Positions 49,827 through 59,784 are shown, counted from the stretch's first letter. The stretch: DNA of 64,000 bases from an uncultured Bacteroides sp. (GCA_905203765.1 CAJKXC010000001.1:129059-193058); one strand, 5' to 3'. Notes: generated by a model from the letters alone, not told the origin. Numbers and translations are program-made.

Positions 49827-49834
49827 CAAAGATA
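49827..49834 (-). promoter_or_regulatory. -7 element for the BACON-like lipoprotein
   Basis: The minus strand reads TATCTTTG, 59 bases before the ATG. Confidence 0.55.
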
Positions 49835-49923
49835 ATTATTCTAAAAGAAAGATGTATTCTTTTTTGCCGGATAATATGGGTTTTATTAACTTGCGCACAA
49901 ATTAATAATTAACCAGCAAATCT

Positions 49924-51282
49924 ATGAAATACCAAGTTGCCATTATCGGTGGGGGTCCTGCGGGATACACAGCTGCCGAAGCTGCCGGAAAGGCAGGACT
50001 GAGTGTTGTGTTGTTTGAAAAACAAAACCTGGGTGGAGTGTGCCTGAACGAAGGATGCATCCCTACCAAAACCCTGTTGTATTCTGCCAAGACGTATGAC
50101 GGAGCACGCCATGCTTCCAAATATGCGGTGAACGTCCCCGAAGCGTCGTTCGACCTGCCTAAGATAATAGCCCGCAAACAGAAGGTAGTGCGCAAACTGG
50201 TGCTGGGCGTGAAGGGCAAACTGACTGCCCATAACGTCGTCCTCGTCAGCGGTGAAGCCACGGTGATAGACAAGAACCACGTGCAATGCGGCGAAGAAAC
50301 CTACGAATGCGACAACCTGCTGCTCTGCACCGGTTCGGAAACCTTTATCCCCGGCATTCCGGGAGTAAACACGGTGCCCTACTGGACGCATCGCGACGCG
50401 CTGGACAGCAAGGAACTGCCCGCCTCGCTCGCCATTATCGGCGGTGGAGTCATCGGCATGGAGTTCGCCTCTTTCTTCAACAGCCTGGGCGTGCAGGTAA
50501 CGGTTATCGAGATGCTGGACGAAATCCTGGGCGGCATGGATAAGGAACTTTCCGCCATGCTGCGTGCCGAATATGCTAAACGGGGCATTAACTTTATGCT
50601 CAGTGCAAAAGTGGTTTCGGTGGCTGAGGCTTCCGTGGAAGACGGTCAGCCGCAGATACAGGTGAATTACGAGACTGCCGAAGGCGCAGGTTCCGTAGTT
50701 GCCGCCAAGTTGCTGATGAGTGTAGGTCGTCGTCCGGTAACGAAAGGCTTCGGCTTGGAGAATCTGAACCTGGCAAAGACGGAACGCGGAAATATCTGTG
50801 TGAACGAGCAGATGCAGACATCAGTGCCGGGGGTATATGCCTGCGGCGACCTGACAGGCTTCTCCCTGCTGGCACATACTGCCGTGCGCGAGGCGGAAGT
50901 GGCGATACATACCATCACGGGCAAGAAAGATGCCATGAGTTATCGCGCCATCCCCGGTGTGGTATATACCAACCCCGAAATAGCCGGTGTGGGCGAGACG
51001 GAAGAGTCTTTGCAGAAGAAAGGCGCCACTTATCGCACCGTGAAGCTCCCGATGGCGTACTCCGGCCGCTTTGTAGCTGAAAACGAAGGCGTGAACGGTG
51101 TCTGCAAATTGTTGCTGGCAGGAGATGATACGGTGTTGGGTGCCCATGTGCTGGGAAATCCCGCTTCGGAAATCATCACCCTGGCAGGCATGGCGATAGA
51201 ACTGAAACTGACCGCCGGGGAGTGGAAAAAGATTGTATTCCCGCATCCCACGGTAGGAGAGATATTTAAAGAAGCATTATAA
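49924..51282 (+). CDS. lpd: Dihydrolipoyl dehydrogenase
   Basis: The 452-residue protein has the FAD-binding GGGPAGYTAA motif, the redox-active CLNEGC (Cys40/Cys45), the NAD-binding GGGVIGMEFA segment, and the C-terminal His-Glu dyad region (FPHPTVGE). It oxidises dihydrolipoamide in 2-oxoacid dehydrogenase or glycine-cleavage complexes. No E1, E2 or gcv genes are adjacent, so its partners lie elsewhere. A PBP4-type peptidase gene follows after four bases. Confidence 0.95.
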   Translation: MKYQVAIIGGGPAGYTAAEAAGKAGLSVVLFEKQNLGGVCLNEGCIPTKTLLYSAKTYDGARHASKYAVNVPEASFDLPKIIARKQKVVRKLVLGVKGKLTAHNVVLVSGEATVIDKNHVQCGEETYECDNLLLCTGSETFIPGIPGVNTVPYWTHRDALDSKELPASLAIIGGGVIGMEFASFFNSLGVQVTVIEMLDEILGGMDKELSAMLRAEYAKRGINFMLSAKVVSVAEASVEDGQPQIQVNYETAEGAGSVVAAKLLMSVGRRPVTKGFGLENLNLAKTERGNICVNEQMQTSVPGVYACGDLTGFSLLAHTAVREAEVAIHTITGKKDAMSYRAIPGVVYTNPEIAGVGETEESLQKKGATYRTVKLPMAYSGRFVAENEGVNGVCKLLLAGDDTVLGAHVLGNPASEIITLAGMAIELKLTAGEWKKIVFPHPTVGEIFKEAL

Positions 51283-51286
51283 AATA

Positions 51287-52720
51287 ATGAAGAAGTATTA
51301 TTTCTTATCAATCATCATCTTGTTGGTAGCGTTCCCCGGAATATTGCGTGCGCAAGGAACGGGGAGCGCTGCCAATTCCCTCGTTTCCCGTCTGGACACC
51401 CTTGTCAAATACAAGCTGCCCCAGGGTTCCAACGTCGCCATCTCCGTATATGACCTGACAGACAACAAGCCCTTGTACGGGTATCAGGCGGACAAGCTGT
51501 CCCGCCCCGCTTCCACCATGAAGCTGCTGACGACGATTACCGCCCTTTCCCGCCCCGAAGCCGACGAGCCGTTTCGTACGGAAGTTTGGTATAAAGGAGT
51601 GATTGAACGCGACACCCTGCGGGGAGACGTTTATGTGATAGGCGGCTATGATCCCGAATTCGACGATGCAGCACTGGACTCTTTAGCCAATACCCTGGCG
51701 CGCCTTCCTTTCTCTGTGATTCAGGGAACCGTCTACGGCGATGTGTCCATGAAAGACTCCCTGTACTGGGGCAGCGGCTGGGCGTGGGACGATACTCCCT
51801 ATTCCTATCAACCCTACCTCTCTCCGCTGATGCTGAACAAAGGAGTCGTCACCGTCACCGCCTCTCCGGGCGAACGGGGCGAGACGGCAACTTTGACAGG
51901 CATACCCGCTTCTTCCTATTATACTTTGACGAACAATACGAGTTCCCGCACTCCCTCTGCCGGCCGCTTCCGCGTGTCGCGAGACTGGCTGACGAACGGA
52001 AACAACATCGTTGTATCGGGAAATGTGGCAGGGCGTCCGTCCGGAACGGTGAACGTATATTCTTCCCAGGACTTCTTTATGCATACGTTTATGGATCGCT
52101 TGCAAGCGCGGGGCATCCGTTGCACTACCTCTGATTATGCTTTCGGCGAGTTCCTGCAAGACAGCACTTCCGTGCAGGTCATTGCCTACGAAACCGATGT
52201 GCAGGCCGTGGTGAAACAGATTATGAAGGAAAGCGATAACCTGAATGCCGAAGCCATGCTTTGCCGCCTGGGTGCGCAATATACGGGGCAGAAGCATATC
52301 TCCGCCGAAGAAGGGCTGTCCGCCATCCGGATGCTGATGAAGCAACTGGGACACAACCCGGACCGCTACAACCTTGCCGACGGTTGCGGACTTTCCAATT
52401 ATAACTATATCTCTCCCGAACTGCTGGTTTCTTTCCTGAAGTATGCCTACTCGCGTACCGATGTTTTCCAGAAGCTGTACAAGGCATTGCCCGTCGGCGG
52501 AGTGGACGGTACCTTGAAGTCGCGTATGAGGCAGGGCACACCCTCTTATCGGAATGTCCATGCCAAGACAGGCTCGTTTACCGCCATCAACTGCCTGGCA
52601 GGTTACCTCAAGGCAGGCAATGGGCACGAAATAGCTTTTGCCGTTATGAATCAGAATGTGTTGTCGGGTAGGGAAGCGCGCGCCTTCCAGGATGCGGTGT
52701 GTGATGAAGTGATAAAATAA
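51287..52720 (+). CDS. dacB: PBP4-type D-alanyl-D-alanine carboxypeptidase/endopeptidase
   Basis: The 477-residue protein has a signal peptide and the S13 peptidase motifs: SxxK with Ser76 and Lys79 (RPASTMKLLT), the SxN-like CGLSNYN, and KTG in HAKTGSF. It trims or cleaves peptidoglycan cross-links in the periplasm. It follows lpd by four bases, an odd partner for a cytoplasmic enzyme, which probably reflects mere co-transcription. Confidence 0.93.
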   Translation: MKKYYFLSIIILLVAFPGILRAQGTGSAANSLVSRLDTLVKYKLPQGSNVAISVYDLTDNKPLYGYQADKLSRPASTMKLLTTITALSRPEADEPFRTEVWYKGVIERDTLRGDVYVIGGYDPEFDDAALDSLANTLARLPFSVIQGTVYGDVSMKDSLYWGSGWAWDDTPYSYQPYLSPLMLNKGVVTVTASPGERGETATLTGIPASSYYTLTNNTSSRTPSAGRFRVSRDWLTNGNNIVVSGNVAGRPSGTVNVYSSQDFFMHTFMDRLQARGIRCTTSDYAFGEFLQDSTSVQVIAYETDVQAVVKQIMKESDNLNAEAMLCRLGAQYTGQKHISAEEGLSAIRMLMKQLGHNPDRYNLADGCGLSNYNYISPELLVSFLKYAYSRTDVFQKLYKALPVGGVDGTLKSRMRQGTPSYRNVHAKTGSFTAINCLAGYLKAGNGHEIAFAVMNQNVLSGREARAFQDAVCDEVIK

Positions 52721-52722
52721 AG

Positions 52723-52785
52723 CTATCTCAATTCTCCTCCTCTTGGGAGGAGGAGTACCCGTAGGGGGAGGTGGTAGGATAGAGA
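52723..52785. repeat. CTCCTCCTC/GAGGAGGAG hairpin repeat
   Basis: CTCCTCCTC (52734-52742) pairs with GAGGAGGAG (52747-52755) and outer CTATCTC with GATAGAG. A purine-rich tract with AGGGGGAGG follows. No T-run is visible on the plus strand, so this looks more like a repeat element than a classic terminator, between convergent dacB and the AraC gene. Confidence 0.55.
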
Positions 52786-52793
52786 AATTTTCT

Positions 52794-53705
52794 TTATTCC
52801 TCTTCCGAATTCCGATAATTTGCCGGTGACATTCCCACATACGCCTTTACATACTTTCCGAAGAAAGACTGGTTGGGGAAGTTGAATTCTTCGGCAATCT
52901 CCTTGATGGACTTGTCCGAGCGTCTCAGCCGGTACTTGATGTGTTCTATGGCGCTCTTGTTAATCAGTTCCAGTGGAGTATGGCCGCACGCCTGCTTGAT
53001 GACTTTCGAGAAGTGCTTGGGACTATAACAAAGCGCATCGGCAAAATAGGACACCGAACGGTGCATGCCGTTGTCTTTGGACAGCATCTCTGCAAACTTC
53101 CGCAGGATGTAGTCGGACTGTTTTATATTCTCCTTCGATTGACCTGTTTCGTCCGATTGGGCAAATTCTTTGGTAAGATGTCCCAGCATTTCGCAGAACA
53201 GTGCCGAAAACAGATGTTGCATCACCTGCTTCTGGTAGCTATGGGGTTCGTCATTCACTTTTGCCATGATTAAGTTCCGGTAATATCCGAAGATACCTTC
53301 GTTCCTTTCTTCATCGACACGCGCCACGGGATTCTTATATATATGTATAGCGGTGTCCCATGTGTCTCTTTCTATCTTGACGATGCGTTGCAAGAAGCGA
53401 TTTGAGAATGCCGCAAATCCCAGCTTGTTTTTGGGGCTCAGCATGGCATTCCCGATAACGGTATTGGGAAGTCCGAGCATCAAGTCGCCTGCCTGCAACT
53501 GATAGGTCTTGTAGTTGATGTCCAACTGGATGCATCCTTCTACACAAATCATAATCAGGAGACAATCCAATCTTACACTACCGTCATCATAGGAAATTCC
53601 TTCCAGGCTGTCGATGATGGCAAAGTCATCGTCAACATAGTAAATCACATGACTATTGTCCTTAAAGTCTTCGACATTGACCGTCTTAACGTTTCTTTCT
53701 TCCAT
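52794..53705 (-). CDS. AraC-family regulator next to RND efflux operon
   Basis: The ATG at 53705 (MEERNVKTVNVEDF) gives 303 residues. An N-terminal cupin-like effector domain is followed by a C-terminal AraC double helix-turn-helix (SVSYFADALCYSPKHFSKVIKQACGHTP and SIKEIAEEFNFPNQSFFGKYVKAYVGMSPANYR). It is transcribed divergently from the RND operon 220 bases away and is the natural candidate regulator of it. A near-consensus -7 box (CAACTTTG, minus strand 53727-53734) supports this start over the longer frame. Confidence 0.88.
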   Translation of the reverse strand: MEERNVKTVNVEDFKDNSHVIYYVDDDFAIIDSLEGISYDDGSVRLDCLLIMICVEGCIQLDINYKTYQLQAGDLMLGLPNTVIGNAMLSPKNKLGFAAFSNRFLQRIVKIERDTWDTAIHIYKNPVARVDEERNEGIFGYYRNLIMAKVNDEPHSYQKQVMQHLFSALFCEMLGHLTKEFAQSDETGQSKENIKQSDYILRKFAEMLSKDNGMHRSVSYFADALCYSPKHFSKVIKQACGHTPLELINKSAIEHIKYRLRRSDKSIKEIAEEFNFPNQSFFGKYVKAYVGMSPANYRNSEEE

Positions 53706-53726
53706 ATTCTTCTTTTTTTCTTTTTG

Positions 53727-53734
53727 CAAAGTTG
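53727..53734 (-). promoter_or_regulatory. -7-like element for the AraC regulator
   Basis: The minus strand reads CAACTTTG, one mismatch to TAnnTTTG, 22 bases before the ATG at 53705. Confidence 0.45.
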
Positions 53735-53885
53735 GTGAATAATGACAGAAAAGGATTGTTCTATTTTCCTCTTTCATTGTCTGATACGGCATTTATACAC
53801 GATTTGACAGCTTTTGGGGGGACACGTGGCGAAAATGGAACACCCTTAGGGGGAAATGGGGCATCACTCCGTTGGTCTTTTCGCT

Positions 53886-53893
53886 TACTTTTG
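53886..53893 (+). promoter_or_regulatory. -7 element for the RND operon
   Basis: TACTTTTG lies 33 bases before the adaptor ATG, within the divergent region shared with the AraC gene; a GTTG word near 53869 is a possible -33 element. Confidence 0.6.
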
Positions 53894-53925
53894 TCCCAGT
53901 CTTAAATAGCACAATAAAGAAAAGT

Positions 53926-55029
53926 ATGATTACAGAAAACAAAAAATGGATACTACTGATAGGAATTATCGGTTGTACAATGTGGTTGGCATCTTGCAAG
54001 CAAGCACCGGATGCCGGGGTTAAACCTACTTACGCAACCATGAAGGTGGAAGCGGCGGATAAGGAGCTTTCCACCTCATATTCGGCGACGATACGCGGAC
54101 GGCAGGACATCGACATCTATCCGCAGGTTTCGGGGACTATCGAAAAGCTGTGTGTGACCGAAGGGCAGAGAGTACGTCGCGGGCAGTTGCTTTTCATCAT
54201 CGACCAGGTGCCCTACAAGGCAGCGTTGAAAACCGCCGTTGCCAATGTAGAAGCAGCACGCGCGGGGTTGGCTACTGCCGAACTGAGTTACAACAGCAGC
54301 AAGGAACTGTATGCGCAGAAAGTAGTTTCGGAATTCAGTCTGAAGACAGCCGAGAACACCTTCCTCACCGCCAAAGCCCAACTGGCACAAGCCGAGGCTC
54401 AGGAGATGAGCGCACGCAATAACCTGTCGTACACCGAGGTGAAGAGCCCCAGCGACGGAGTGGTAGGTGCATTGCCCTATCGTGTGGGCGCATTGGTCAG
54501 CGCAGCCATGCCGAAGCCGTTGACTACCGTCAGCGATAATTCCGATATGTACGTTTACTTCTCCATGACCGAGAACCAGCTGCTCGCCCTGACCCGCGAA
54601 CATGGCAGCATGGACGAGGCGTTGAAGAATATGCCCCCGGTGGAACTGAAGCTGAACGACAATTCGCTCTATGATAAGAAAGGTGTGATAGAATCCATCA
54701 GCGGTGTGATAGACCGCCAGACCGGTACGGTAGTGGCGCGCGCGGTGTTCCCCAACGAATCGCGGTTGCTGCATAGCGGGGCTTCCGGCAGCATCATCGT
54801 GCCCAGTACTTATAAGAACTGTATCATAATCCCGCAGGGCGCCACCGTGCAGATGCAGGACAGAACCATCACTTATAAGGTAGTGGACGGCAAAGCGGTA
54901 TCCACACTGATTACCGTAGCCCCCATCAGCGACGGACGCGAGTTCGTAGTGCTGGACGGACTGCAACAGGGCGACGAAATCGTATCGGCAGGCGCCGGAT
55001 TGCTGCGTGAAGGAACAGTGGTAAAATAA
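53926..55029 (+). CDS. RND efflux periplasmic adaptor (lipoprotein)
   Basis: The ATG at 53926 gives 367 residues with a lipobox (MWLASCKQ). Adaptor features follow: the lipoyl/barrel-sandwich half DIDIYPQVSGTIEKLCVTEGQRVRRGQLLFIIDQ, a coiled-coil hairpin with long Ala-rich helices, and the second lipoyl half ARNNLSYTEVKSPSDGVVGA. It bridges the inner-membrane pump and the outer-membrane channel. It is the first gene of the operon with the permease and the OprM-like protein. Confidence 0.95.
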   Translation: MITENKKWILLIGIIGCTMWLASCKQAPDAGVKPTYATMKVEAADKELSTSYSATIRGRQDIDIYPQVSGTIEKLCVTEGQRVRRGQLLFIIDQVPYKAALKTAVANVEAARAGLATAELSYNSSKELYAQKVVSEFSLKTAENTFLTAKAQLAQAEAQEMSARNNLSYTEVKSPSDGVVGALPYRVGALVSAAMPKPLTTVSDNSDMYVYFSMTENQLLALTREHGSMDEALKNMPPVELKLNDNSLYDKKGVIESISGVIDRQTGTVVARAVFPNESRLLHSGASGSIIVPSTYKNCIIIPQGATVQMQDRTITYKVVDGKAVSTLITVAPISDGREFVVLDGLQQGDEIVSAGAGLLREGTVVK

Positions 55030-55042
55030 AGCATAGAAGATT

Positions 55043-58000
55043 ATGAAAGGAAACATATTTATAAAGAGGCCGGTGATGGCTATCTCCATCTCCGTGCTGA
55101 TTCTGGTTATCGGGCTTATCTCGCTTTTCACGCTCCCGGTAGAACAGTATCCGGACATTGCACCCCCTACGGTGTACGTCACCACCGCTTATACGGGTGC
55201 CGACGCCGAGGCAGTGCTGAACAGCGTCATCATGCCGCTGGAAGAGAGTATCAACGGTGTGGAAGACATGATGTACATCACCTCTACCGCCACCAACGCC
55301 GGGCTTGCCATCATACAGGTGTACTTCAAACAAGGCACCGACCCGGATATGGCAGCCGTGAACGTGCAGAACCGCGTGACCAAGGCGCAGGGATTGCTTC
55401 CCGCCGAGGTAACAAGAATCGGTGTGACTACACAGAAACGTCAGACCAGCTTCCTGCAAATCAACTCACTGGTTTGTACGAACGGGCGGTATGACAAGAC
55501 ATTCCTTGCCAATTACCTCGACATCAACGTCATTCCGCAGATAAAGCGTGTAGAAGGCGTGGGCGATGTAATGGAATTGGGCGATACATACAGTATGCGT
55601 ATCTGGCTGAAACCGGAACTGATGGCACAGTACGGACTGGTGCCCTCGGACGTGACGGCAGTGCTGGGCGAGCAGAACATCGAAGCGCCTACCGGTTCGC
55701 TGGGCGAGAACTCGAAGAACGTGTTTCAGTTCACGATGAAGTATCGCGGACGGTTGAAGACGGTGGAAGAATTTCAGAATACCGTGATCCGCTCGCAGGA
55801 AGATGGTTCCGTGCTGCGCCTGAAGGACGTGGCAGACGTGCAACTGGGTACGCTGACTTATAGTTTCGAGAGCGAGATGGACGGCAAACCTGCCGTAATG
55901 TTCGTCGTATTCCAGACGGCAGGCTCCAACGCTACTGCCGTCAACAAGCAGATTTCCGCCGATATGGCCGAAATGGCAAAGACACTGCCCGAAGGCGTGG
56001 AGTTTGTCAACATGATGAGTTCCAACGACTTCCTGTTCGCTTCTATCCACAATGTAGTGGAGACGCTGATTATTGCCATCATACTGGTAATCCTGGTGGT
56101 GTACTTCTTCTTGCAGGACTTGAAGAGTACGCTCATCCCTTCTATATCTATCATTGTGTCGTTGGTCGGTACGTTTGCCTGCCTGGTGGCAGCCGGATTC
56201 AGTATCAACATCCTGACGCTGTTTGCACTGGTGCTTGCCATCGGTACGGTGGTGGACGACGCCATTGTGGTGGTAGAGGCGGTGCAGTCCAAGTTCGATG
56301 CCGGGTATAAGTCGTCCTACCTTGCCACCAAGGATGCGATGGGTGACGTGACGATGGCTATCGTATCTTGTACCTGCGTGTTTATGGCAGTATTTATCCC
56401 CGTGACGTTTATGGGCGGTACTTCGGGTATCTTCTATACCCAGTTCGGTATCACGATGGCTACGGCAGTAGGTATCTCCATGATTTCGGCATTGGTGTTG
56501 TGTCCCGCTTTGTGTGCCATGCTGATGCGCCCGTCCGACGGGACAAAGAGTGCGAAGAGCTTCAACGGCCGTGTGCGCGCAGCCTACAATGCTTCGTTCA
56601 ATGCCGTGCTGGGCAAGTATAAGAAAGGTGTGCTGTTCTTCATCCGCCATCGCTGGATGGTATGGGCCGCATTGGCAGTGGCTATGGCATTGCTGGTGTA
56701 CCTGATGTCAACCGCCAAGACGGGACTGGTGCCGCAAGAAGACCAGGGCGTTATTATGGTGGACGTGAGTACGGCGCCGGGCAGCACGCTGCAAGAAACC
56801 ACAAAGGTAATAGACAAACTGGAAGATATTCTGAAGGATACGCCCGAGATAGAACATTATTCCCGTGTGGCCGGATACGGTCTGATATCAGGGCAGGGAA
56901 CCTCATACGGTACTGTCATCATCCGCTTGAAGGACTGGGACGACCGTAAGGGAAGCGAGCATTCGTCCGATGCCATCGTGGCACGGCTCAATGCACAGTT
57001 CAACGAAATAAAGGATGCGCGGGTATTCAGTTTCCAGCCGGGTATGATTCCGGGCTACGGTATGGGTAACTCCATCGAACTGAACCTGCAAGACCGTACG
57101 GGTGGCGACATGACAGCGTTCTACCAGTCGGTGATGCAGTTCCTGGGCGCACTGAACCAGCGGCCTGAGGTGGCAATGGCTTATACGTCTTATGCCATGA
57201 ACTTCCCGCAGGTTTCGGTAGATATCGACGCCGCCAAGTGTAAGCGTGCCGGCATATCGCCCGCCGCGGTGCTCGATGCATTGGGCAGTTATTGCGGTGG
57301 AGCCTATATCTCCAACTACAACCAGTACGGTAAGGTGTACCGCGTGATGATGCAGGCATCACCTGAATACCGTCTGGACGAGCAGGCACTGAACAATATG
57401 TTTGTGCGCAACGGCATGGAGATGGCTCCGGTGAGCCAGTTCGTCACGCTGAAGAAGGTGCTCGGACCCGAATCCGCCAACCGTTTCAATCTGTTCAGTT
57501 CCATCACGGCGAACGTGAACCCCGCCAACGGCTATTCCAGCGGTGAGGTGCAGAAGGCCATCAGTGAAGTGGCAGAAGAGACGTTGCCCGTGGGTTATGG
57601 CTTTGAGTACGGCGGTATGGCGCGTGAAGAGGCAAGCATGGGTGGCGCAAAGACCATCTTCATTTACGGAGTATGTATCTTGCTTATCTACTTGATTCTG
57701 GCATGCCTCTACGAGAGCTTCCTGGTACCGTTTGCCGTTATTCTTTCCGTACCGTTCGGACTGATGGGTAGCTTCCTGTTTGCCAAGCTGCTGGGTTTGG
57801 AGAACAACATCTACTTGCAGACGGGTGTGATTATGCTGATCGGATTGCTGGCAAAGACCGCTATCCTGATTACGGAGTACGCCATCGAGCGCCGGCGCAA
57901 GGGAATGGGCATTGTAGAGTCGGCTTATTCGGCTGCCCAGGTTCGTCTGCGTCCTATCCTGATGACGGTGCTTACGATGATCTTCGGTATGCTTCCGCTG

Positions 58001-58222
58001 ATGTTCTCTACCGGTGCAGGTGCCAATGGTAACAGTTCGCTCGGTACGGGCGTCGTGGGTGGTATGGCGGTCGGAACGCTGGCATTGCTGTTTGTGGTTC
58101 CGGTATTCTATATCATGTTCGAGTTCTTGCAGGAGAAGATCCGCAAGCCGATGGAAGAGGAACCCGATGCACAGGTGTTGCTGGAGAAGGAACGCAGTGC
58201 AGCGGAAAGAGGAGAAGAATAA
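55043..58222 (+). CDS. RND multidrug efflux permease (HAE1 type)
   Basis: The 1059-residue protein is a full-length AcrB-type pump. It has twelve transmembrane segments in two halves, the proton-relay Asp405/Asp406 (GTVVDDAIVVVEAV) and Lys938 in LLAKTAILITEYA. The N-terminus FIKRPVMAISISVLILVIG is typical. It is predicted to extrude drugs, bile salts or other amphiphiles by proton exchange. It lies 14 bases after the adaptor. The small membrane protein at 58280 and the outer-membrane channel follow in the same orientation. Confidence 0.96.
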   Translation: MKGNIFIKRPVMAISISVLILVIGLISLFTLPVEQYPDIAPPTVYVTTAYTGADAEAVLNSVIMPLEESINGVEDMMYITSTATNAGLAIIQVYFKQGTDPDMAAVNVQNRVTKAQGLLPAEVTRIGVTTQKRQTSFLQINSLVCTNGRYDKTFLANYLDINVIPQIKRVEGVGDVMELGDTYSMRIWLKPELMAQYGLVPSDVTAVLGEQNIEAPTGSLGENSKNVFQFTMKYRGRLKTVEEFQNTVIRSQEDGSVLRLKDVADVQLGTLTYSFESEMDGKPAVMFVVFQTAGSNATAVNKQISADMAEMAKTLPEGVEFVNMMSSNDFLFASIHNVVETLIIAIILVILVVYFFLQDLKSTLIPSISIIVSLVGTFACLVAAGFSINILTLFALVLAIGTVVDDAIVVVEAVQSKFDAGYKSSYLATKDAMGDVTMAIVSCTCVFMAVFIPVTFMGGTSGIFYTQFGITMATAVGISMISALVLCPALCAMLMRPSDGTKSAKSFNGRVRAAYNASFNAVLGKYKKGVLFFIRHRWMVWAALAVAMALLVYLMSTAKTGLVPQEDQGVIMVDVSTAPGSTLQETTKVIDKLEDILKDTPEIEHYSRVAGYGLISGQGTSYGTVIIRLKDWDDRKGSEHSSDAIVARLNAQFNEIKDARVFSFQPGMIPGYGMGNSIELNLQDRTGGDMTAFYQSVMQFLGALNQRPEVAMAYTSYAMNFPQVSVDIDAAKCKRAGISPAAVLDALGSYCGGAYISNYNQYGKVYRVMMQASPEYRLDEQALNNMFVRNGMEMAPVSQFVTLKKVLGPESANRFNLFSSITANVNPANGYSSGEVQKAISEVAEETLPVGYGFEYGGMAREEASMGGAKTIFIYGVCILLIYLILACLYESFLVPFAVILSVPFGLMGSFLFAKLLGLENNIYLQTGVIMLIGLLAKTAILITEYAIERRRKGMGIVESAYSAAQVRLRPILMTVLTMIFGMLPLMFSTGAGANGNSSLGTGVVGGMAVGTLALLFVVPVFYIMFEFLQEKIRKPMEEEPDAQVLLEKERSAAERGEE

Positions 58223-58279
58223 CGGAAATGGGGAGCCGGAAGGCTCCCCACCGTGAAAACCATAAAAGAACAGAGAATT

Positions 58280-58402
58280 ATGATGTATTGTGAAAGTGAT
58301 TTTTGGTTGGAACACGCAATCGCCCTCGGCATTGCCGTTCTATTGATATACTTTATAGATAAGATGAGTACCAAGAAACATACTAAAGACATTGAAGTAT
58401 GA
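58280..58402 (+). CDS. Small 40-residue membrane protein in the RND operon
   Basis: An ATG-initiated frame of 40 codons ends with a TGA that overlaps the ATG of the following OprM-like gene (ATGA, 58399-58402), implying translational coupling. It encodes a short N-terminal part (MMYCESDFWLEH), one hydrophobic segment (AIALGIAVLLIYFI) and a basic tail (DKMSTKKHTK). Its position between the pump and channel genes is reminiscent of AcrZ, a 49-residue modulator of AcrB in E. coli; no sequence relationship is claimed. Confidence 0.6.
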   Translation: MMYCESDFWLEHAIALGIAVLLIYFIDKMSTKKHTKDIEV

Positions 58403-59784
58403 AGAAGCATATTATTACACTCGCCGCTGCCGGCTTGTTACTGAGCAGTTGCGGCATATATACCAAATACAAACCCGCCACGGAAGTCCCCGACGATCTG
58501 TACGGGGCTGAAGTGACGGACATCCTCGAAGCTTCCCCGGCTGATGACAGCCTGGGACTGGGCGGACTGGACTGGCGCGAACTCTTCACCGACCCGCAGT
58601 TGCAGGCGCTCATCGAGCAGGGCCTGCAGAACAATACCGACTATCAGTCGGCACAACTCCGCGTAGAAGAGGCGGAAGCCGCCTTGCTATCGGCGCGCCT
58701 CGCCTTCCTGCCGTCCTTTGCCCTTGCCCCGCAAGGCACAGTGAGCAGTTTTGATAATCACAAGGCCACGCAGACCTATTCGCTGCCCGTCGTAGCCAGT
58801 TGGGAACTAGATGTTTTCGGTCGGATGCGCAACGCCAAGAAACAGGCAAAGGCGCTCTATGCCCAGAGCCAGGACTACCGGCAAGCCGTGCATACCCAGC
58901 TCGTAGCCGGGATAGCCAATACCTACTATACCCTGCTGATGCTGGACGAGCAGCTCGCCATCTCGCAACAGACCGAGGAAGCATGGCGGGAGATGGTATC
59001 TTCCACCCGCGCCCTGATGAATGCGGGCATGTCCAACGAATCGGCAGTGTCGCAGATGGAAGCAACCTACTATCAGGTGCAGACTTCCGTCCTCGATTTG
59101 AAGAAACAGATAAACCAGGTGGAGAACAGTCTCGCCCTGTTGCTGGCAGAGACGCCCCGCAGCTATGAGCGCGGCACGCTCCAAGAACAGCAGTTCCCCG
59201 AGGACTTCACCGTAGGCATCCCCTTGCAGATGCTTGCCCACCGTCCCGACGTCCGCATTGCCGAGCGCTCGCTGGAGCAGGCTTTCTACGGAACCAACCA
59301 GGCGCGTTCCGCCTTCTACCCCTCTATCACCTTGAGCGGTAGTGCCGGCTGGACAAACTCTGCCGGAGTGATGATTGTCAATCCCGGCAAGTTCGTTGCC
59401 TCGGCAGTGGCTTCGCTTACGCAGCCGCTCTTTGCCCGCGGGCAGGTCATTGCGCAATATCGCATTGCCCGTGCCCAGCAGGAAGAGTCCGCCCTTGCCT
59501 TTCAGCAGACCTTGCTGAATGCAGGCAGCGAAGTGAACGACGCCCTTACCGCCTGGCAAACCAGTAAAGAGAAAACTATTCTATTGGATAAGCAGGTATC
59601 TTCCCTGCATACAGCGCTGCACAGTACTTCCCTGTTGATGGAGCATGGAAACACTACCTATCTCGAAGTGCTTACCGCCCGTCAGACCTTGCTCAGTACC
59701 CAACTCTCGCAAACGGCCAACCGCTTTGCCGAGATACAGAGCATGATCAGCCTTTATCAGGCACTCGGCGGTGGACAAAACTAA
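58399..59784 (+). CDS. RND efflux outer-membrane channel (OprM/NodT family)
   Basis: The 461-residue lipoprotein has a lipobox (LLLSSCGIY) and the two repeated outer-membrane efflux (OEP) blocks: DPQLQALIEQGLQNNTDYQSAQLRVEEAEA in the first and MLAHRPDVRIAERSLEQAFYGTNQARSAFYPSITLSGSAG in the second. It forms the trimeric alpha-barrel/beta-barrel exit duct of the tripartite pump. It starts inside the stop codon of the small membrane protein. A 260-base repeat-containing gap follows. Confidence 0.95.
   Translation: MKKHIITLAAAGLLLSSCGIYTKYKPATEVPDDLYGAEVTDILEASPADDSLGLGGLDWRELFTDPQLQALIEQGLQNNTDYQSAQLRVEEAEAALLSARLAFLPSFALAPQGTVSSFDNHKATQTYSLPVVASWELDVFGRMRNAKKQAKALYAQSQDYRQAVHTQLVAGIANTYYTLLMLDEQLAISQQTEEAWREMVSSTRALMNAGMSNESAVSQMEATYYQVQTSVLDLKKQINQVENSLALLLAETPRSYERGTLQEQQFPEDFTVGIPLQMLAHRPDVRIAERSLEQAFYGTNQARSAFYPSITLSGSAGWTNSAGVMIVNPGKFVASAVASLTQPLFARGQVIAQYRIARAQQEESALAFQQTLLNAGSEVNDALTAWQTSKEKTILLDKQVSSLHTALHSTSLLMEHGNTTYLEVLTARQTLLSTQLSQTANRFAEIQSMISLYQALGGGQN

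Noticed and set aside
51683..52840. Minus-strand 385-codon frame opposite dacB
   Set aside because: It overlaps dacB completely and the 3' end of the AraC gene, and shows no domain.
55466..56650. Minus-strand 394-codon frame opposite the RND permease
   Set aside because: It is a shadow of the permease codons; its product is His/Arg-rich low-complexity sequence without domains.
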